Source: Phascolarctos cinereus (Eukaryota; Chordata; Mammalia; Diprotodontia; Phascolarctidae). Taken from it: 64,000 nt of DNA. The position numbers were made by a program, and so were the translations under genes. The stretch is from positions 9,244,501 to 9,308,500 of the forward strand of contig NW_018344068.1 in the NCBI RefSeq assembly GCF_002099425.1, given 5' to 3'. Positions 49,301 through 59,984 of this stretch are shown here, one piece after another. The notes under the pieces were generated by a model, which was given only the letters and a program-made list of their open reading frames with translations, was not told the DNA's origin and ran no database searches. The first letter of the stretch is position 1, and each line of letters opens with the position of its first letter.

Positions 49301-51684
49301 CCTGTGAGACTTTTAATACAAGTATTATTAGCTACATTTTAACAAATAAGGAAACAGGTTGAGGTGAGATTTATGCCAGAATTAGGATTTAAACCTGGGT
49401 TTTTCCTATCTCCAAGTCCAGCTCTCTTACATCCCCTCTGAGGAATGATTAGACCAGCAACAAAGGCTGAAGACATGAAAAGGAAAGAGGTTCTGGCAGT
49501 CATGTAAAAAGTAAGTTGAAGGCTTTGGTTTGGGTAGAGTCTCCTGGGCTGACTAGAATGGCTTCCATTTTTACAGGCCTTGAGGGTTCACCAAAGTTTA
49601 CTTTGATTTACTAACAGCTTGAAGCTAGCAGTGTGGACATGGTCTTCAAGCCTCTAGTTGCAAGGCCCAGATCTGATCTGAAACAAGGCAGGACCTCTGC
49701 CTTGTTCTTTCGGGTTCATCTGAGCTCTTGAGGTCAAAAGCAACTTTACATAAGAGAGAGGGCAGAGTACTCCACTTGGACTTGGAGGAGATCTGGCTTT
49801 GGAATCAGCTTTGGATACTTCCTAGCTGTGTGACCACAAGCGGTGTGACCCATAATTTCTCTGAGGCTCAGGAAGCTCTAAATAAGACTCTTAAGTTACA
49901 AACTGGTTGCATTTCAGTTGGTAAAGTGATAAAAGTCCTGATAAAGACTGATTTATTTCAGTAAAGTCACAGGTAATACTTCAAAAGGCTGCTGTGAGAA
50001 TCTAATGAGATAATATTTATGAAGTCATTTAGCTATATACCTTTGGTTATATACATATCAGTAACTGCACTTCTTTCTATAAAGCCACCATAAAGGTACT
50101 TGCTTTTATATCTACAGCCCAAGAGAAACCATCTACTTAGGACATATGCTAAGGAAGGAGTTACATAAAAGACGAGGGAGAACAGGGTCAAGGAAGAGAA
50201 AAAAAAATGAGGGTTTGAGGAAGACAGAGACTCTGGGAGAAGCTGGGAATATTCAAGTCGAGGTCTGAAGGGCTCCCCTCAAAAGCGGGGGGGGGAGTGT
50301 CACAAGGAAGAGGAGCTAAGAGCCTCACCTTTGAGGATGGTCTGCAGGGATGCCACCTCCTCCCGGCACTGCCTCTGGACCTCGGCCACAGCCTCGGCTT
50401 TGGTACTTTCACTCACCTCCGCCACCGCCTTCATGTTCTCCATCTCTGCCAGGGCTGCCCCGAGCTGGGCTTTCAGCTTTCCCAGCTCTCCGGCCTCTGC
50501 CTCCCAACTGTCGCCTGTCATTGTTGGGGTTGGTTCTGCAAAGGTCACTTCACTGAGAATCCCCTCGCCCCAAGCCTCCCACCTACGTTTAAGCCCCATT
50601 CTGACAATGGAAGACCCTAACCTCCCCAGCAGGTCTCTCTCCAAGTGCCTGATCCTCCCCCCTTACTCCTGCTCCTCCCATTTTCCACAAGCAGCTTCTT
50701 TCCAACATCATCCCTACAAGTCCCCTTCTCCACAAGTCCCACCCCTTACACAAAGCTTCCCCTTAGCTATGCTTCTTTTCCCAAACCCCAACTTTATCAA
50801 ATGCCCCATCTGCTCCCTAGAAATGCTCCTTTTTTCTAAAGCACCCTCCCTCTGCAGGAGCCCCACTTTTCCCCCAAAGCTGTGCCTATCACTCAAAACC
50901 CCAATCTCAACTAGGCTCCAAGTCCCAAAGCTCCACCCCTCACCTAAAGTCCCTGTCACTCTCCATAAGCCCTACCCTCTCCCCAGCAAAACTCCTCTTC
51001 TAGTCCCACCTTTCCCCAGGAATCCCTTTCCCCACAAAAGCTCGGCTCCTCACTCAAAGCCCCACCCACTTTCCACAAGCCCCACCCACTTCCCAACTAG
51101 GCCCCTTTCCCCAAAGCCTCACCCACTCCCACAAGCTCCACCCTTCCCCATAAGTCCCACCTACTCCCCAGCTTTGCTTCCCCCAAACTCCACCTCTCTT
51201 TCAAAGCCCCACCCACTGTACACAAGCTCCACCCTTCCCCTCTCGCAACCTCCCCACTCCCCCTATATTTTTGCCGAAACCCCACCCCTTCTCAAGTCCC
51301 ACTTTCCCCAAGGCTCCGCCCCCAAAACACAAGTCCCACCCACTCCCCTCCCACAAGATAAGCCCCGCCCTTTCCCCTTCTGTCCCACCTCCTTGCCTGA
51401 CCTTCACCCACGTGCCTTTTCTCAACTCACCGCCCCGCCCCTTTCCGAACGGCCACCTCTGGGTCCCTCCCTTCTCTCGCCCCCCCTCCTCCGGGGAAGC
51501 TCCGCCCCCTTCTCCCTTCCTACTCTATCCCCTTTCCTGGGTCTCTCTTCCCGTCCTCTCCCCTTAGTCGCCAGCCTCCCGGCCTCTTAGGGCACAGGCG
51601 CTCGCTCCCTCCCGTACCAGCCGGTGGCTGCGGCTGCCCGTCCTCGCCCGCAGTTGCAGTTGCATTTGCCGCTACCGCCGCCAT
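43343..51684 (-). CDS. RABEP2: Rabaptin, RAB GTPase-binding effector protein 2
   Basis: RABEP2 is a Rab5 effector of early endosomes, related to rabaptin-5, working in endosome fusion and receptor traffic. Thirteen exons were read on the minus strand: 51618-51684, 50329-50535, 48013-48170, 46805-46924, 46339-46686, 45958-46074, 45753-45851, 45247-45405, 44715-44892, 44561-44572, 44402-44457, 43862-43978 and 43343-43444. They total 1740 nt, or 579 aa plus stop (human 569). The protein is nearly all coiled coil (ELSRLKQLLSRSHPLDSLEKQ; LREALEEETASRAGLE; SEQVQRDFVRLSQALQ). A Ser/Pro-rich break follows the first coils (NCDDSASISSFSLGG, SLVSTGTLVPEGIYLPPPGYQL). The C-terminus VRLERIRQAETLDQVR...DVKDIKDT matches human. 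The N-terminus is Ala-rich and differs from human. No frame break was found. The stop of the protein faces the 3' end of ATP2A1. Confidence 0.97.
44561..44572 (-). CDS. RABEP2: RABEP2 12-nt microexon
   Basis: Twelve bases between acacag and gtgagtat supply the EVLE segment needed to join exon 9 (ending EET) to exon 11 (starting ASLCSLRTEM), in phase on both sides. Human RABEP2 protein has the same EVLEASLC run. Confidence 0.85.
47025..47540 (+). mobile_element. L2 LINE remnant with a MIR inside, RABEP2 intron 3
   Basis: The pieces at about 47025-47115 (ccagtggctcccagtgc) and 47380-47540 (gggaagccttcctggac) read as L2. A reverse MIR (about 47140-47340; ccattttacaggtgggag) sits between them. 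All lie antisense to RABEP2, in the intron between 46924 and 48013. Confidence 0.6.
48885..49075. mobile_element. Dispersed marsupial repeat, family A, copy 2
   Basis: This is a relative of 10913-11094 and 55310-55500, starting with (TGC)6 and carrying gaagaggacca, 'gtgatgccatgacatg' and gattggatttaag-like text. It lies in RABEP2 intron 2. Confidence 0.6.
50640..51430. repeat. Degenerate pyrimidine-rich minisatellite in RABEP2 intron 1
   Basis: About 790 bp repeat an irregular unit of roughly 20-35 bp built around cacaagccccacccac and close variants, with few G on the plus strand. Copies are clearest at 51000-51350. The lack of A/G-containing stop codons leaves a 419-codon open frame on the plus strand that is not a gene. 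Confidence 0.75.
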
Positions 51685-51930
51685 TGCCAGAGCTCAAACC
51701 CTGGTTTCGCACTCTCAGGCTGCAGCCCGTCGCTCCTTCCGGGTCCGCTCGGGTGTTTCCGGATACACTCGGGTGTTTCCGGGTCCGCTCGGGAGGTTCC
51801 GGATGGTCCTCTCCGACCCAGCGAGCAGAGCAGCAGGGGGTGGTTCTGCCCACCCTCGTGGGGGTGATGGTGGTGATGGTGGTGGTGGTGGCGGTGGCGC
51901 GGCTGCTGCTGCTGCTGCTCCTTTGCGAAA
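51685..51930 (-). promoter_or_regulatory. RABEP2 promoter/5' UTR with 20-bp tandem repeat and triplet repeats
   Basis: Three 20-bp units (51741-51760, 51761-51780, 51781-51800) carry TTCCGG motifs. Together with one before them, they fall at 51737, 51757, 51777 and 51797. Farther out are (GGT/GAT)n at about 51864-51896 and (CTG)5 at about 51903-51920. The block is CpG-rich and without a TATA box. The motifs fit ETS-family binding; the start of transcription is unknown. Confidence 0.6.
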
Positions 51931-52324
51931 TCCAGGCAGACTTCTAGAGGAAACCAGGCTTCCGCAGGATTCCTTCTCCCGCTTTCAGCTTGCAGAAATT
52001 TCTCGTCTTTCCAGGCTTAAAGTCCCCACTCCTTAAAGTGCAGCCCCCGGGCCATTCCAGCGCATAGAGATCCAGCTCCCCAGAGTAGCTGTGGGAAAAA
52101 GGGCATTGGATTTAGACCTGGGCTCGAATTCTACCTCTGTGACTTCCTGGCTGTGTGAGTCAGGGCAGGTCACCTTACCTCTCTGTGCCTTGTTTTCTTC
52201 CCTTCTAAACTACCTACCTCACTAGGTTGTTGTGAGGTCCTTTACATACTTGTACACACCCTATTATACATTACCATTTACTTCTCCCTCCCTCATGGCA
52301 CTTATTTATCGTAGTCTTCGTATA

Positions 52325-52545
52325 TTAGAGACAGCTAAGTGGTGCCGGGGGTAGAGCCGTAGGCCCGCAGTCAGTGTTCAAATCCAGCCTCAGACACTTA
52401 CTGCGTGTGTGACCTTGGGCAAGTCAGGTCTGTTGTAATAATAGCACCTACCACTGAGGGTTATTGTGAAGATGAAATGAGATAATACTTCTAAAGAGCC
52501 TGGCAGATAATAGGCGCTATATAAATGCTTATTAGCTTGCTTTCC
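52325..52545 (+). mobile_element. CORE-SINE with full core
   Basis: A WSINE-like head (agacagctaagtggtgcc) and ttcaaatccagcctcagac are followed by the CORE part, ending ataggcgctatataaatgct. A further MIR-like piece lies at about 52080-52210, and a reverse one at about 52700-52865. Confidence 0.75.
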
Positions 52546-53044
52546 TTACTCTGCCTGCTATTGTGACTGTGGATGTAAGTGCTCACTTACAAGAGCACAC
52601 TTATATAGTGGTTTTGCAAAGTAAATTGAGGGGATTCCAATGTAGGAGATGCTAACTTTGCAAACAATTTGCAAAACAAACTCAAATGAGATAATGCATT
52701 ATTTCATAAACCTCACCATAAGCCTGTGAAGTAGGTGCTATTGCTATTATTAGCCCCATTTTACAGATGAGGAGACAAGCTAGGGTGACTTACCCAGAGT
52801 CACAGTGTCTGAAGAAGGATTTGAACCCAGCTCATGCTGACGACAGTCTCAACACTCTTCTAGGCCCGTGAAGCTACTTCTGGTATCACCTAGACTATAA
52901 AATCTTATTTTGTTCATGTAGATACTGATTGCCTAGCATACCATCTTCCCAGTCAGGACTTTGGAATCATTCTGTGGACTGGGAATCCTGGATGAGGAGG
53001 GGGAGAATTCCCAGATTGGGGAATAGCCAAGGTGGAGTTCCTGG

Positions 53045-54390
53045 CTTCCTTCAGATCCCAGATAAAATCCCACCTGCAGGAAGCCTTTCTAGATCCCCCT
53101 TCATGCTAGTCTTTTACTTCTGTTGGTTTTCTCCAACTTAACCTGTATATATTTTGTTTGTACCTAATGTTTTCATGTTGTCCTCCTCCTGTTCCACCCC
53201 TCCATTATATATATATATTTTTTTCTCATATAAATGTTATGGTTATGTTCCATAACATAAGAGTTTTTTTTATTAATTTATTTTGATTTATCAACAATCA
53301 CTTCCATATTCTTTTGAGTTGAAAATTTTTCTCCCCCTTCATCCCCCCCCAAGACGGCACACAATCTGATATAGGCTTTACATTTACATACCCATGAAAC
53401 ATATTTTCACATTAGTGAAGTTGTAAGTAAAAATTAAAACCAATAGGAGGAACCATCAGAAGGATGACACAAAAGTCAACGGAAGGTAAAAATAAGTGAT
53501 AGCGATTCAACTTCCATAGTTCTTTCTTTGGATGTGGACAGCATTTTCCATCACAAGGCCTCTGGAGATGTCTTAGATCCTTGTAATGCTGAGAAGGGTT
53601 CAGTTTAACAATATTAGTCATTGCATAATGTGTACAAAGTCCTCTTGGTTCTGCTCACTTCACTCAGCATCAGACCATGTAAGTCTTTCCAGGTTTTTCT
53701 GAAGTCAGCCTGTTCGTCATTTCTTACAGCACAATAGTATTCCATTACATTCACATACCACAACTTGCTCAGCCATTCCCCAATTGATGGGCATCCTCTC
53801 AATTTCCAATTCTTTGCCACCACAAAAAGAGCTGCTATGAATATTTTTGTACATGTGGGTCCTTTTCCCATTTGTTTGATCTCTTTGGGATATAGCCCTA
53901 GAAGTGCTATTGCTGGATGAAAGGGTATGCACATTTTTGTAGCCCTTTGGGCATAGTTCCAAATTGTTCTCCAAAATGGTTGGATCATTTCACAACTCCA
54001 CCAACAATGTATTAGTGTTCCAATTTTCCTACATCTTCTCCAACATTTATCATTTTCCTGTTTTGTCATGTTGGCCAACCTGATAGGTGTGATGTGGTAC
54101 TTCAGAGTTGTTTTGATTTGCATTTCTCTAATCAATAATGATTTAGAGCATTTTTTCATGTGACTATAGATGGCTTTAATTTCTTCATCTGAAAACTGGC
54201 TGTTCATATCCTTTGACCATTTATCAATTGGGGAATGGCTTGTATTCTTATAACTCCCCCCCAATTATATTGCAAGCTCCTTGAAAATAAGAGCTGGCTA
54301 TCTTTTGTCTGCCCCAGGGCTTTGCCCTGCATCAGCTGCATCTGCCACCTAGTAGGCTCTTGATGAATGCTTATTTATCAAGGACTGACT
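53045..54390 (+). mobile_element. L2 LINE split by an L1 insertion
   Basis: The left part (about 53045-53205; 'aggaagcctttctagatcc') and the right part (about 54262-54390; 'attgcaagctccttgaaaa', ending gaatgcttatttat) are consecutive L2 3' segments. The L1 at 53206-54260 separates them. Short similar sequence (ccattata / caattata) at both edges suggests the target-site duplication. Confidence 0.65.
53206..54264 (-). mobile_element. L1 LINE 3' part with open ORF2 C-terminus
   Basis: On the minus strand an open frame of 216 codons (53614-54264) matches the LINE-1 ORF2 C-terminus. Landmarks are HCWWSCEMIQPFW, a PFHPAIALLGLYPKE run, TKIFIAALFVVAKNW and NVMEYYCAVRNDEQ. A 3' UTR and T-rich tail (plus-strand T runs at 53218-53270) follow. 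It is the best preserved L1 in the window. It is 5'-truncated and so not autonomous; the frame is intact over 650 bp, so the copy is fairly young. Confidence 0.92.
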
Positions 54391-54709
54391 GTCCTCTTCC
54401 AGGAAGTTTTCTTTGATTCTCAGCGTTAGTAACTTTTACCCTTCTGACTTCACATAGCATAGATATGGGCTTTAAATGTAGTGAAAAGTGGGGTGAAGAA
54501 AGGCATTCCAAGCATAAGAACATCATGAACAAGGGTGAAGAAGTGGGAAGACAGCGCAGAGAACAGTCTAGTTGGGTTAGAGTGGAAGGGACTGATATGC
54601 AATAAGGCTGGGATTGGATGATGCTAAATTGCAGATGGCTTTGACAATAAAAGGAGTCTGAAATTTAATCCATAGGCAATGGGGCCACCAAAGATTTTTT
54701 TTTTTTAGG

Positions 54710-54865
54710 GACAGCTAGGTGGTGAAGTGGATAGAGCTCTGGCCTTGGGGCCAGGAGGACCTGAGTTCAAATCCAGCCTCAGACACTTGACACTAGCTGT
54801 GTGACCCTGGGAAAGTCATTTAACCCCATTGCCTCACCAAAAAGCAAAAAAAAAAAAAGACTTTT
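54710..54865 (+). mobile_element. tRNA-derived CORE-SINE (WSINE/SINE1 type)
   Basis: The head gggacagctaggtggtgaag, gagttcaaatccagcctc and a poly(A) tail are present. It is inserted in the older dispersed repeat (about 54480-54700 and 54870-55100), with similar aaaga(t/c)tttttt flanks. Confidence 0.9.
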
Positions 54866-55309
54866 TTGAGCAAAGGAATGACAAGTCACGTCAATGCAAA
54901 AGCAAGGTTAGTTCTCTGACAGTGGTATGAAGGCTGGACTGCTGGGGATGGATCAAGTAAGGCTTCATAGAGGAACATTTGAACATTTGAGGTGAGATTT
55001 CAAATGGAAAAGATGTGAGGAGAAGATATTGAAGGGAAAAGGCATCCACAAAACAGTAAGGAGTCCAGTGCGGCCAGAGCTTACATTCAGTGCAAGGAAG
55101 TAAAGGAAACGAGTCTTAAAAGGTTTGTTGGGATCTCATCGTGGGAGGCCTCAGATGAACCACTACACATATTTGAGTAGACAAATGTAAACGAGGGTGG
55201 CGGGCTCTGTTACGCTAACTGGGAATTCTCAAAAGGGCAGCCCTAGGTTACATTAAGGAATCAATCCCAGGCATGTAGCCAGTGAAGCACCTGGGTGATG
55301 CTTAATGTT

Positions 55310-55500
55310 TTTTTGTTGTTATTCATCCTTTGTTCTAGAAGAGGACCAATGACATCAGGAGGGTGATGTCTTGACTTATAACTGAATTGGATTTAAGTGA
55401 GGCAGGGCTGTGCAAAGTCACCAGCCCTGCTCTCTCCTCCAGCATCATCGGAGTCCAGTGTCAAGAAAAAGGTCAGGACGACTGATGATGGCCCAGAATA
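55310..55500. mobile_element. Dispersed marsupial repeat, family A, copy 3
   Basis: This copy shares tagaagaggaccaatgacat, aattggatttaagtgaggc and gctgtgcaaagtcaccagcc with 10913-11094 and, more loosely, with 48885-49075. Confidence 0.6.
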
Positions 55501-56470
55501 TTTTTGTTAATGTGTAGATAAAACAGTGAGGGCTGTTTCCAAAAGCTATCCCATGCTTCCACATGGGCCCTCCAGTACCCCACTTCTCCTGTCCCTTGCC
55601 CTCCTTCCTCTCTTAAAGTCATAACAGTCTGGACTCACTTCACCTCACTCGTGGCCAGAAGGAAGGCCAGGGTTTGCCACCTGTGGGGGTCTCCTGAGGG
55701 TTGTCTGTCACAAACAGGAAGCTGTGGGTAGGGGAAAGCAGGGGCCAGTGTCAGGTCGGGAAATAGCAACAAAGGTATGAAGCCTCTGTAGGCTGGCCCT
55801 TACCTCCTCGGAGCCTAGATGTGCAAATAATGAAAGGAGAAAAAAAAACCCCACTACTAGATCTGGAGTATGGAAACCTGGGTTCTAATCTTGGCTACAT
55901 CCCTGACTTGCTATGTGACCTCGGGCAAGTTCTTTTCCCTGGGTCTTAGTTTCTTTTTATGTAAAATGTGGACTTTCTTGATTAATATAATGACCAACCG
56001 TAATTTCAGACAACTGATGAAGGAAGCTTGCTACCCACCTCCTAGCTGGAAGATGATAGACTCAAGGTGCAGAATGAATCACATTTTCAGATGAGAATTT
56101 CCCAGTATGGGAATTTGTTTTGATTGGGCATATTTATTACAAGAGTTTCATTTTTCTTTTTTTCAGTGGGGTAGAGGGAGGGTGTAAAGGGCACACCTAG
56201 GGTTGCAAAAAAAAAAAAAGGGGTCATTGAAGTATTTTAAAGAATGTACAAGAGAGAATATAAGGTGAGAAGGGAACAGACCAGTGTGAAAGATTTGAAA
56301 GCTATATGATGAATTTATTATGTACTTAAAAGGAAAAGCAAGCTGCACATAATAGACACTTGCAGTTTTGTATATAATCCCTTTTTTCTGTTCTACTTTG
56401 TATATACAAATGCTCATCTTATCCGGCATTTATTAAGTGCAGAAAAGAAAATGAGGGAGTTTGATTAGAT

Positions 56471-56682
56471 CAGAGGTTCTCAAAGCATTCTTCTCAGTGG
56501 GTCTATGAGGTCAAAGCTATTTTCATAGTTATACCAAGATATTTAAATTTCTAATACAGTAAATGTTGGTAGCTATAACCCACATAAACAAAAACTCTTT
56601 GTGGTCCTCAATCATTTTTAAGAATATAAAGTATAAAGAGTATAAAGAGTGTAAAAGGGATCAAAAAGTTTGAGTACCACTG
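56471..56682. mobile_element. hAT DNA transposon relic (non-autonomous)
   Basis: The left end cagaggttctcaaa and right end gtttgagtaccactg form inverted termini of the hAT cagtggttctcaaa type. Flanks gattagat and tattaaat match at 6 of 8 positions, as expected of an eroded 8-bp duplication. No transposase is present. Confidence 0.65.
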
Positions 56683-56754
56683 TATTAAATGATTTCTAAA
56701 ATTCCTTCCAGCTCTAACAATCTGTGTTCCAAGTTCCTTTTTTAGCTCTAACAT

Positions 56755-57180
56755 TGTGTTCAAGACACTGCATCTCTTGGCTCTGGGCATTCTCTGGCTG
56801 AATCCCATGCCTGGAATGCTCCCCCCTTCTCTCCTGGGACTGCTGACCTCCCTGGCTTCCTCTAAGTCACAATTTAAATCCCAGCTTCTACAGGAAGTTT
56901 TCCCCAGCTGCTCCTAATTCCAGTGCTTCCCTTTGTTAATTTTTTCCTGTTTATCCTGTGTATAGCATGCTTTGTTTGCATGTTATCTCCTCTATTCAAT
57001 TGTAAGCTCCTTCAGGGCAGGGATTGTATTTTGTGTCCTTGTATGGCCCCAGTGCTTAGGTCAGTGCCTGGCACACTGTAGGTACTTAGTAAGTGTTTAT
57101 TGATTGATCGATCTTTGTGCCCCCTAGTGTCCAGAATAGTTCCTAGGACATTGTAGGCCCTTAATAAGTGTTTCTTGACC
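56755..57180 (+). mobile_element. L2 LINE 3' fragment
   Basis: The text runs in L2 order: atgcctggaatgctcccccc, then 'cttctacaggaagttttccc', then 'attgtaagctccttcagggc', then gcctggcacactgtagg. A second, partial tail repeat follows at about 57118-57180. Confidence 0.8.
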
Positions 57181-57908
57181 TGAAATTAATTGGGTGAAAA
57201 AGGTAGATCATTGGCCTGTCTGGTAGTGGGGAGGAAGTCCTGATCCTGGCAGCTGTATGTCTCCAGAGACCTCGTTGCTTCTAAAAGGCGTATTCACGGA
57301 GTGTGAATATATTGCCTAACCTACAGCTTTTTCTATGTCCTGAGTGTGTCTGGGCTCTGAATTAAACCGTCTCTCAAGCCATTTGCAGGCCTTAAGTGGG
57401 AAAAGTGAAGGGACTGATAGAGTAGAGGAAGGGAAGCATCCTGTGGGCAGGAGCTCTTCACTACTGTAGTGCCTTGTTGGTAGTAGGTGCTTGGTTAAGC
57501 ACTTATCGGATTGGTTTGGGTTGGATGGAGATACAAGACTACATTTGATAAAAGTTTATGGATTCTCATAGGCTTCTGTGATTTTTTTTTGGGGGGGTAG
57601 GGGGTTGTTTCAGTCTGATTTGGGTTAGAGATATTTGATAAACCATACACAGACATATACATTCTCCTCTGTATGAATGCAGGGTAGTGAAGAGGAAGAC
57701 TGGGTTATTTGGGGAGAAACAGAGCTGCGTGCGTCCCAAGGGGACCTGACTGTGGGCGGCCTCCCTTCCTCTCTGGGGCAACGGGGTAGGTAGGCTGCCT
57801 GTGACAATGCAACCATGCTTTTGGTTCAGCAACTCCCACCAGCCCCTGCTTGCCCCAGCATCCACCTTGCTGGTCTGGACGCCCAGCGGAGTTATAACCC
57901 AACTCGCC

Positions 57909-59560
57909 ATGCAGCAGTCCCCTTTCTTCCTCCTTCTCTTCCTCCTCATCTTTCTCTGTCTTACCTCACAGGGTGCTGAGCCCCGAAGACCCACTGAGTG
58001 TGGAAGCTGAAGGTAGGAACAAGCAGAGATGTGGGGCTCTTGTCCCAGCTTAGCCACTAGCCTGTTGGGTGACCTTGGATGGTTTACCTCTCTCTGGCCT
58101 TCATTTTCTTCCTCTAAAATGAGATCAGAGATCAGACGAGATGACCCGAAGAAGTCCTTTCCAACTCTAGATTCAGCGTCTTATTGGGGAGGAACCAAAG
58201 TGTCTTCTGGGCTTAGGGTAGGTAGGGGTTGGGTTAATGATGGGGAGAAGAGGAAGTAGAGATGATAAAGAAAAATAATTCACATTTTAATTTTTATGTT
58301 TTCGAGCCATTTCTTCATGACAGCCCTGGGAAGTAGCATAGTGCAAGTATTTTTATTCCTCTTAGACAGATGAGGAAACTGAGGCTCAGAAAAATGATGG
58401 AACAGGGCCAATGGTCCTGTAGCTAGTGAGAGTTAGTGCTTGTTCTTAGGTCCTGGATTCATGTCACTTCTTCCTCACCCTTTCTCCCCAACTCTCTTCT
58501 CTCCACAGAGGGGAAGAATGCAGTGCTGCCATGCCTGATTGGCCCCAGGGATGGACCCTTTGAGCCCATCACCTGGTCTGGAGGAGGGCAGCTGTCCCCT
58601 TTGCAGCAACTAACCCTGAAAGGCCCAGGGTTGGGGGCCCAAGTGGAAGCCTCGAACATCTCCCTCTTCATCTATAATGTCTCAGCCAAGTCTGGGGGCT
58701 TCTACCTCTGTGAATGGGGAGCACTCACAAAGCAAGAGTCAAAGCGAGGGGCTGCTATCAGTATCAATGGCAGTGGTGAGGGGCCAGACTGGGGGTCAAA
58801 GTGGGGGTGGGGGTGAGGGGAACCTGAAGCTCTGGGCTCAGTAGAGAGGGGAGGGCATTGGGGAAGGGAATGGCTCTGGGCCTCAGTTTCCCATTCTGCT
58901 GAGAAACAACATTATGATATCATTGAAGGAACATTAGAATTGGGGTAAAAAGGCAAGAGTTTGAGTCCGGATTCAGCCACTTCCTCCTTGTGTGATCGTG
59001 AGGAAGTCATATTTTCCCTTTTTGGATCTCAGTTCCTTCATCTATGAAATGAGGGGTTCAGACTGGATGATTGATTAGGTCTCTGTGAGCTCTGAATCTT
59101 ATGATCCACAGAATGGGCTGTTGTTAGGGGGCTTGAGGGAAGAGAGACTGTTAAGTATCTGGAGGGTGTTGGTGGGCAGGATGATGGTAGGTTGAAAACT
59201 GGAGGATTCAGAGCAAGGAGGCTAATAGAGGTATTAAAACTGGGTCTGAGGGAGAAAAGACTGAGAGCTATCTGCAGAGGGGGAGTGGATGTCCTTGGGC
59301 CCAGCTCCTGGTCCTCCTTGACCTTCCTCTGTCTCCATCTCTCTCTGTCCCTTGGTTGGCAGGTGAACTGTTCCAGTGGAATGCTACAGGCCCAGAGGGC
59401 TGTAGTCCTAGGAAAGTATCCTCGTCTGCGACCAGGACTTCCAACCTTCCAAGATCCAGGTTCGGAACTAATCCTGTCACTCAACTATACGTATGGGCTG
59501 AGGACAAACCTAAGCTGTGGAATCCCTTTGTTCCATGTGTTGACCAGAACCAAACAGAGG
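57909..59560 (+). CDS. CD19: B-lymphocyte antigen CD19, exons 1-3 (partial)
   Basis: CD19 is the signalling co-receptor of B cells, in complex with CD21 and CD81. Three exons were read: 57909-58012, 58509-58775 and 59363-59560. Exon 1 gives a signal peptide with a long Leu/Phe core ([13 protein letters not shown]). Exon 2 is the first Ig-like domain, with Cys pair NAVLPCL and GGFYLCEWG and conserved SLFIYNVSA (human LFIFNVSQ). Exon 3 starts [10 protein letters not shown] and contains [12 protein letters not shown] (human LYVWAKDRPEIW). As printed, exon 1 does not join exon 2 in frame. One base fewer in the CCCC at 57981-57984 would give [10 protein letters not shown], matching human EEPLVVKVEE; alternatively a donor at about 57970 would skip that segment in frame. 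Exon 4 (second Ig domain), the membrane segment and the tyrosine-rich tail were not found before the window ends, so intron 3 exceeds 4.4 kb. Confidence 0.9.
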
Positions 59561-59634
59561 GTAAGTAGGGGGTTGTGGGAGGGGGAGGCAAAATGAAGTT
59601 TAAGCAGCTGTGGTCTAGGTCAAGGACATTGGGT

Positions 59635-59915
59635 GGAGCGAAGCTAGGTGGCAGAGTGGATAGAACTCAGGGCCTGGATTCAGGAAGACCTGAATTCAAA
59701 TCCAGTCACAGACACTTTATTAGCTGTGTGATGTTGGATAAGTCACTTCATCTCTGTTTGCCTCAGTTTCCTTAACTGTAAAATGGAGATAATAATAGCA
59801 CCTATCTTGAAGGTTGTTGTGAGGATCGAATGAGATACTATTTGTAAAGTGCTTAGTACAGTGAGTGTCTGGCACATAGATGCTCTATAAATGCTACTTA
59901 TTATGATTAATTATT
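59635..59915 (+). mobile_element. CORE-SINE, full length, in CD19 intron 3
   Basis: The head agctaggtggcagagtgg, gaattcaaatccag, a 'ttaactgtaaaatggagat' core phrase and a gctctataaatgctactta end are all present. Confidence 0.85.
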
Positions 59916-59984
59916 AAACAGCAGGAGCTGCGTTCTTCCTCCTAGAGTTCAGCCCAGACTGTCTCCTACACTTAGAATACTCCT

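Larger units (their letters stand above)
51940..57600. other. RABEP2-CD19 intergenic region
   Basis: No gene could be supported. The span is mostly repeats, listed separately: MIR/CORE-SINE pieces (52080-52865), an L2 split by an L1 (53045-54390), a SINE (54710-54865), family A copy 3 (55310-55500), a hAT relic (56471-56682) and an L2 (56755-57180). The parts around 55510-55860 and 57180-57600 show nothing that I recognise. Confidence 0.65.

Noticed and set aside
50331-51590. 419-codon open frame on the plus strand opposite RABEP2 intron 1
   Set aside because: It is a by-product of a pyrimidine-rich repeat with few stop codons. The protein is Pro/Ser/Leu low-complexity, and the frame overlaps RABEP2 exon 2 in antisense.
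59192-59596. Frame containing LSCGIP, which resembles the start of CD19 exon 4
   Set aside because: The similarity falls in an out-of-frame reading of exon 3, which is itself clearly exon 3 in another frame ([10 protein letters not shown]...).
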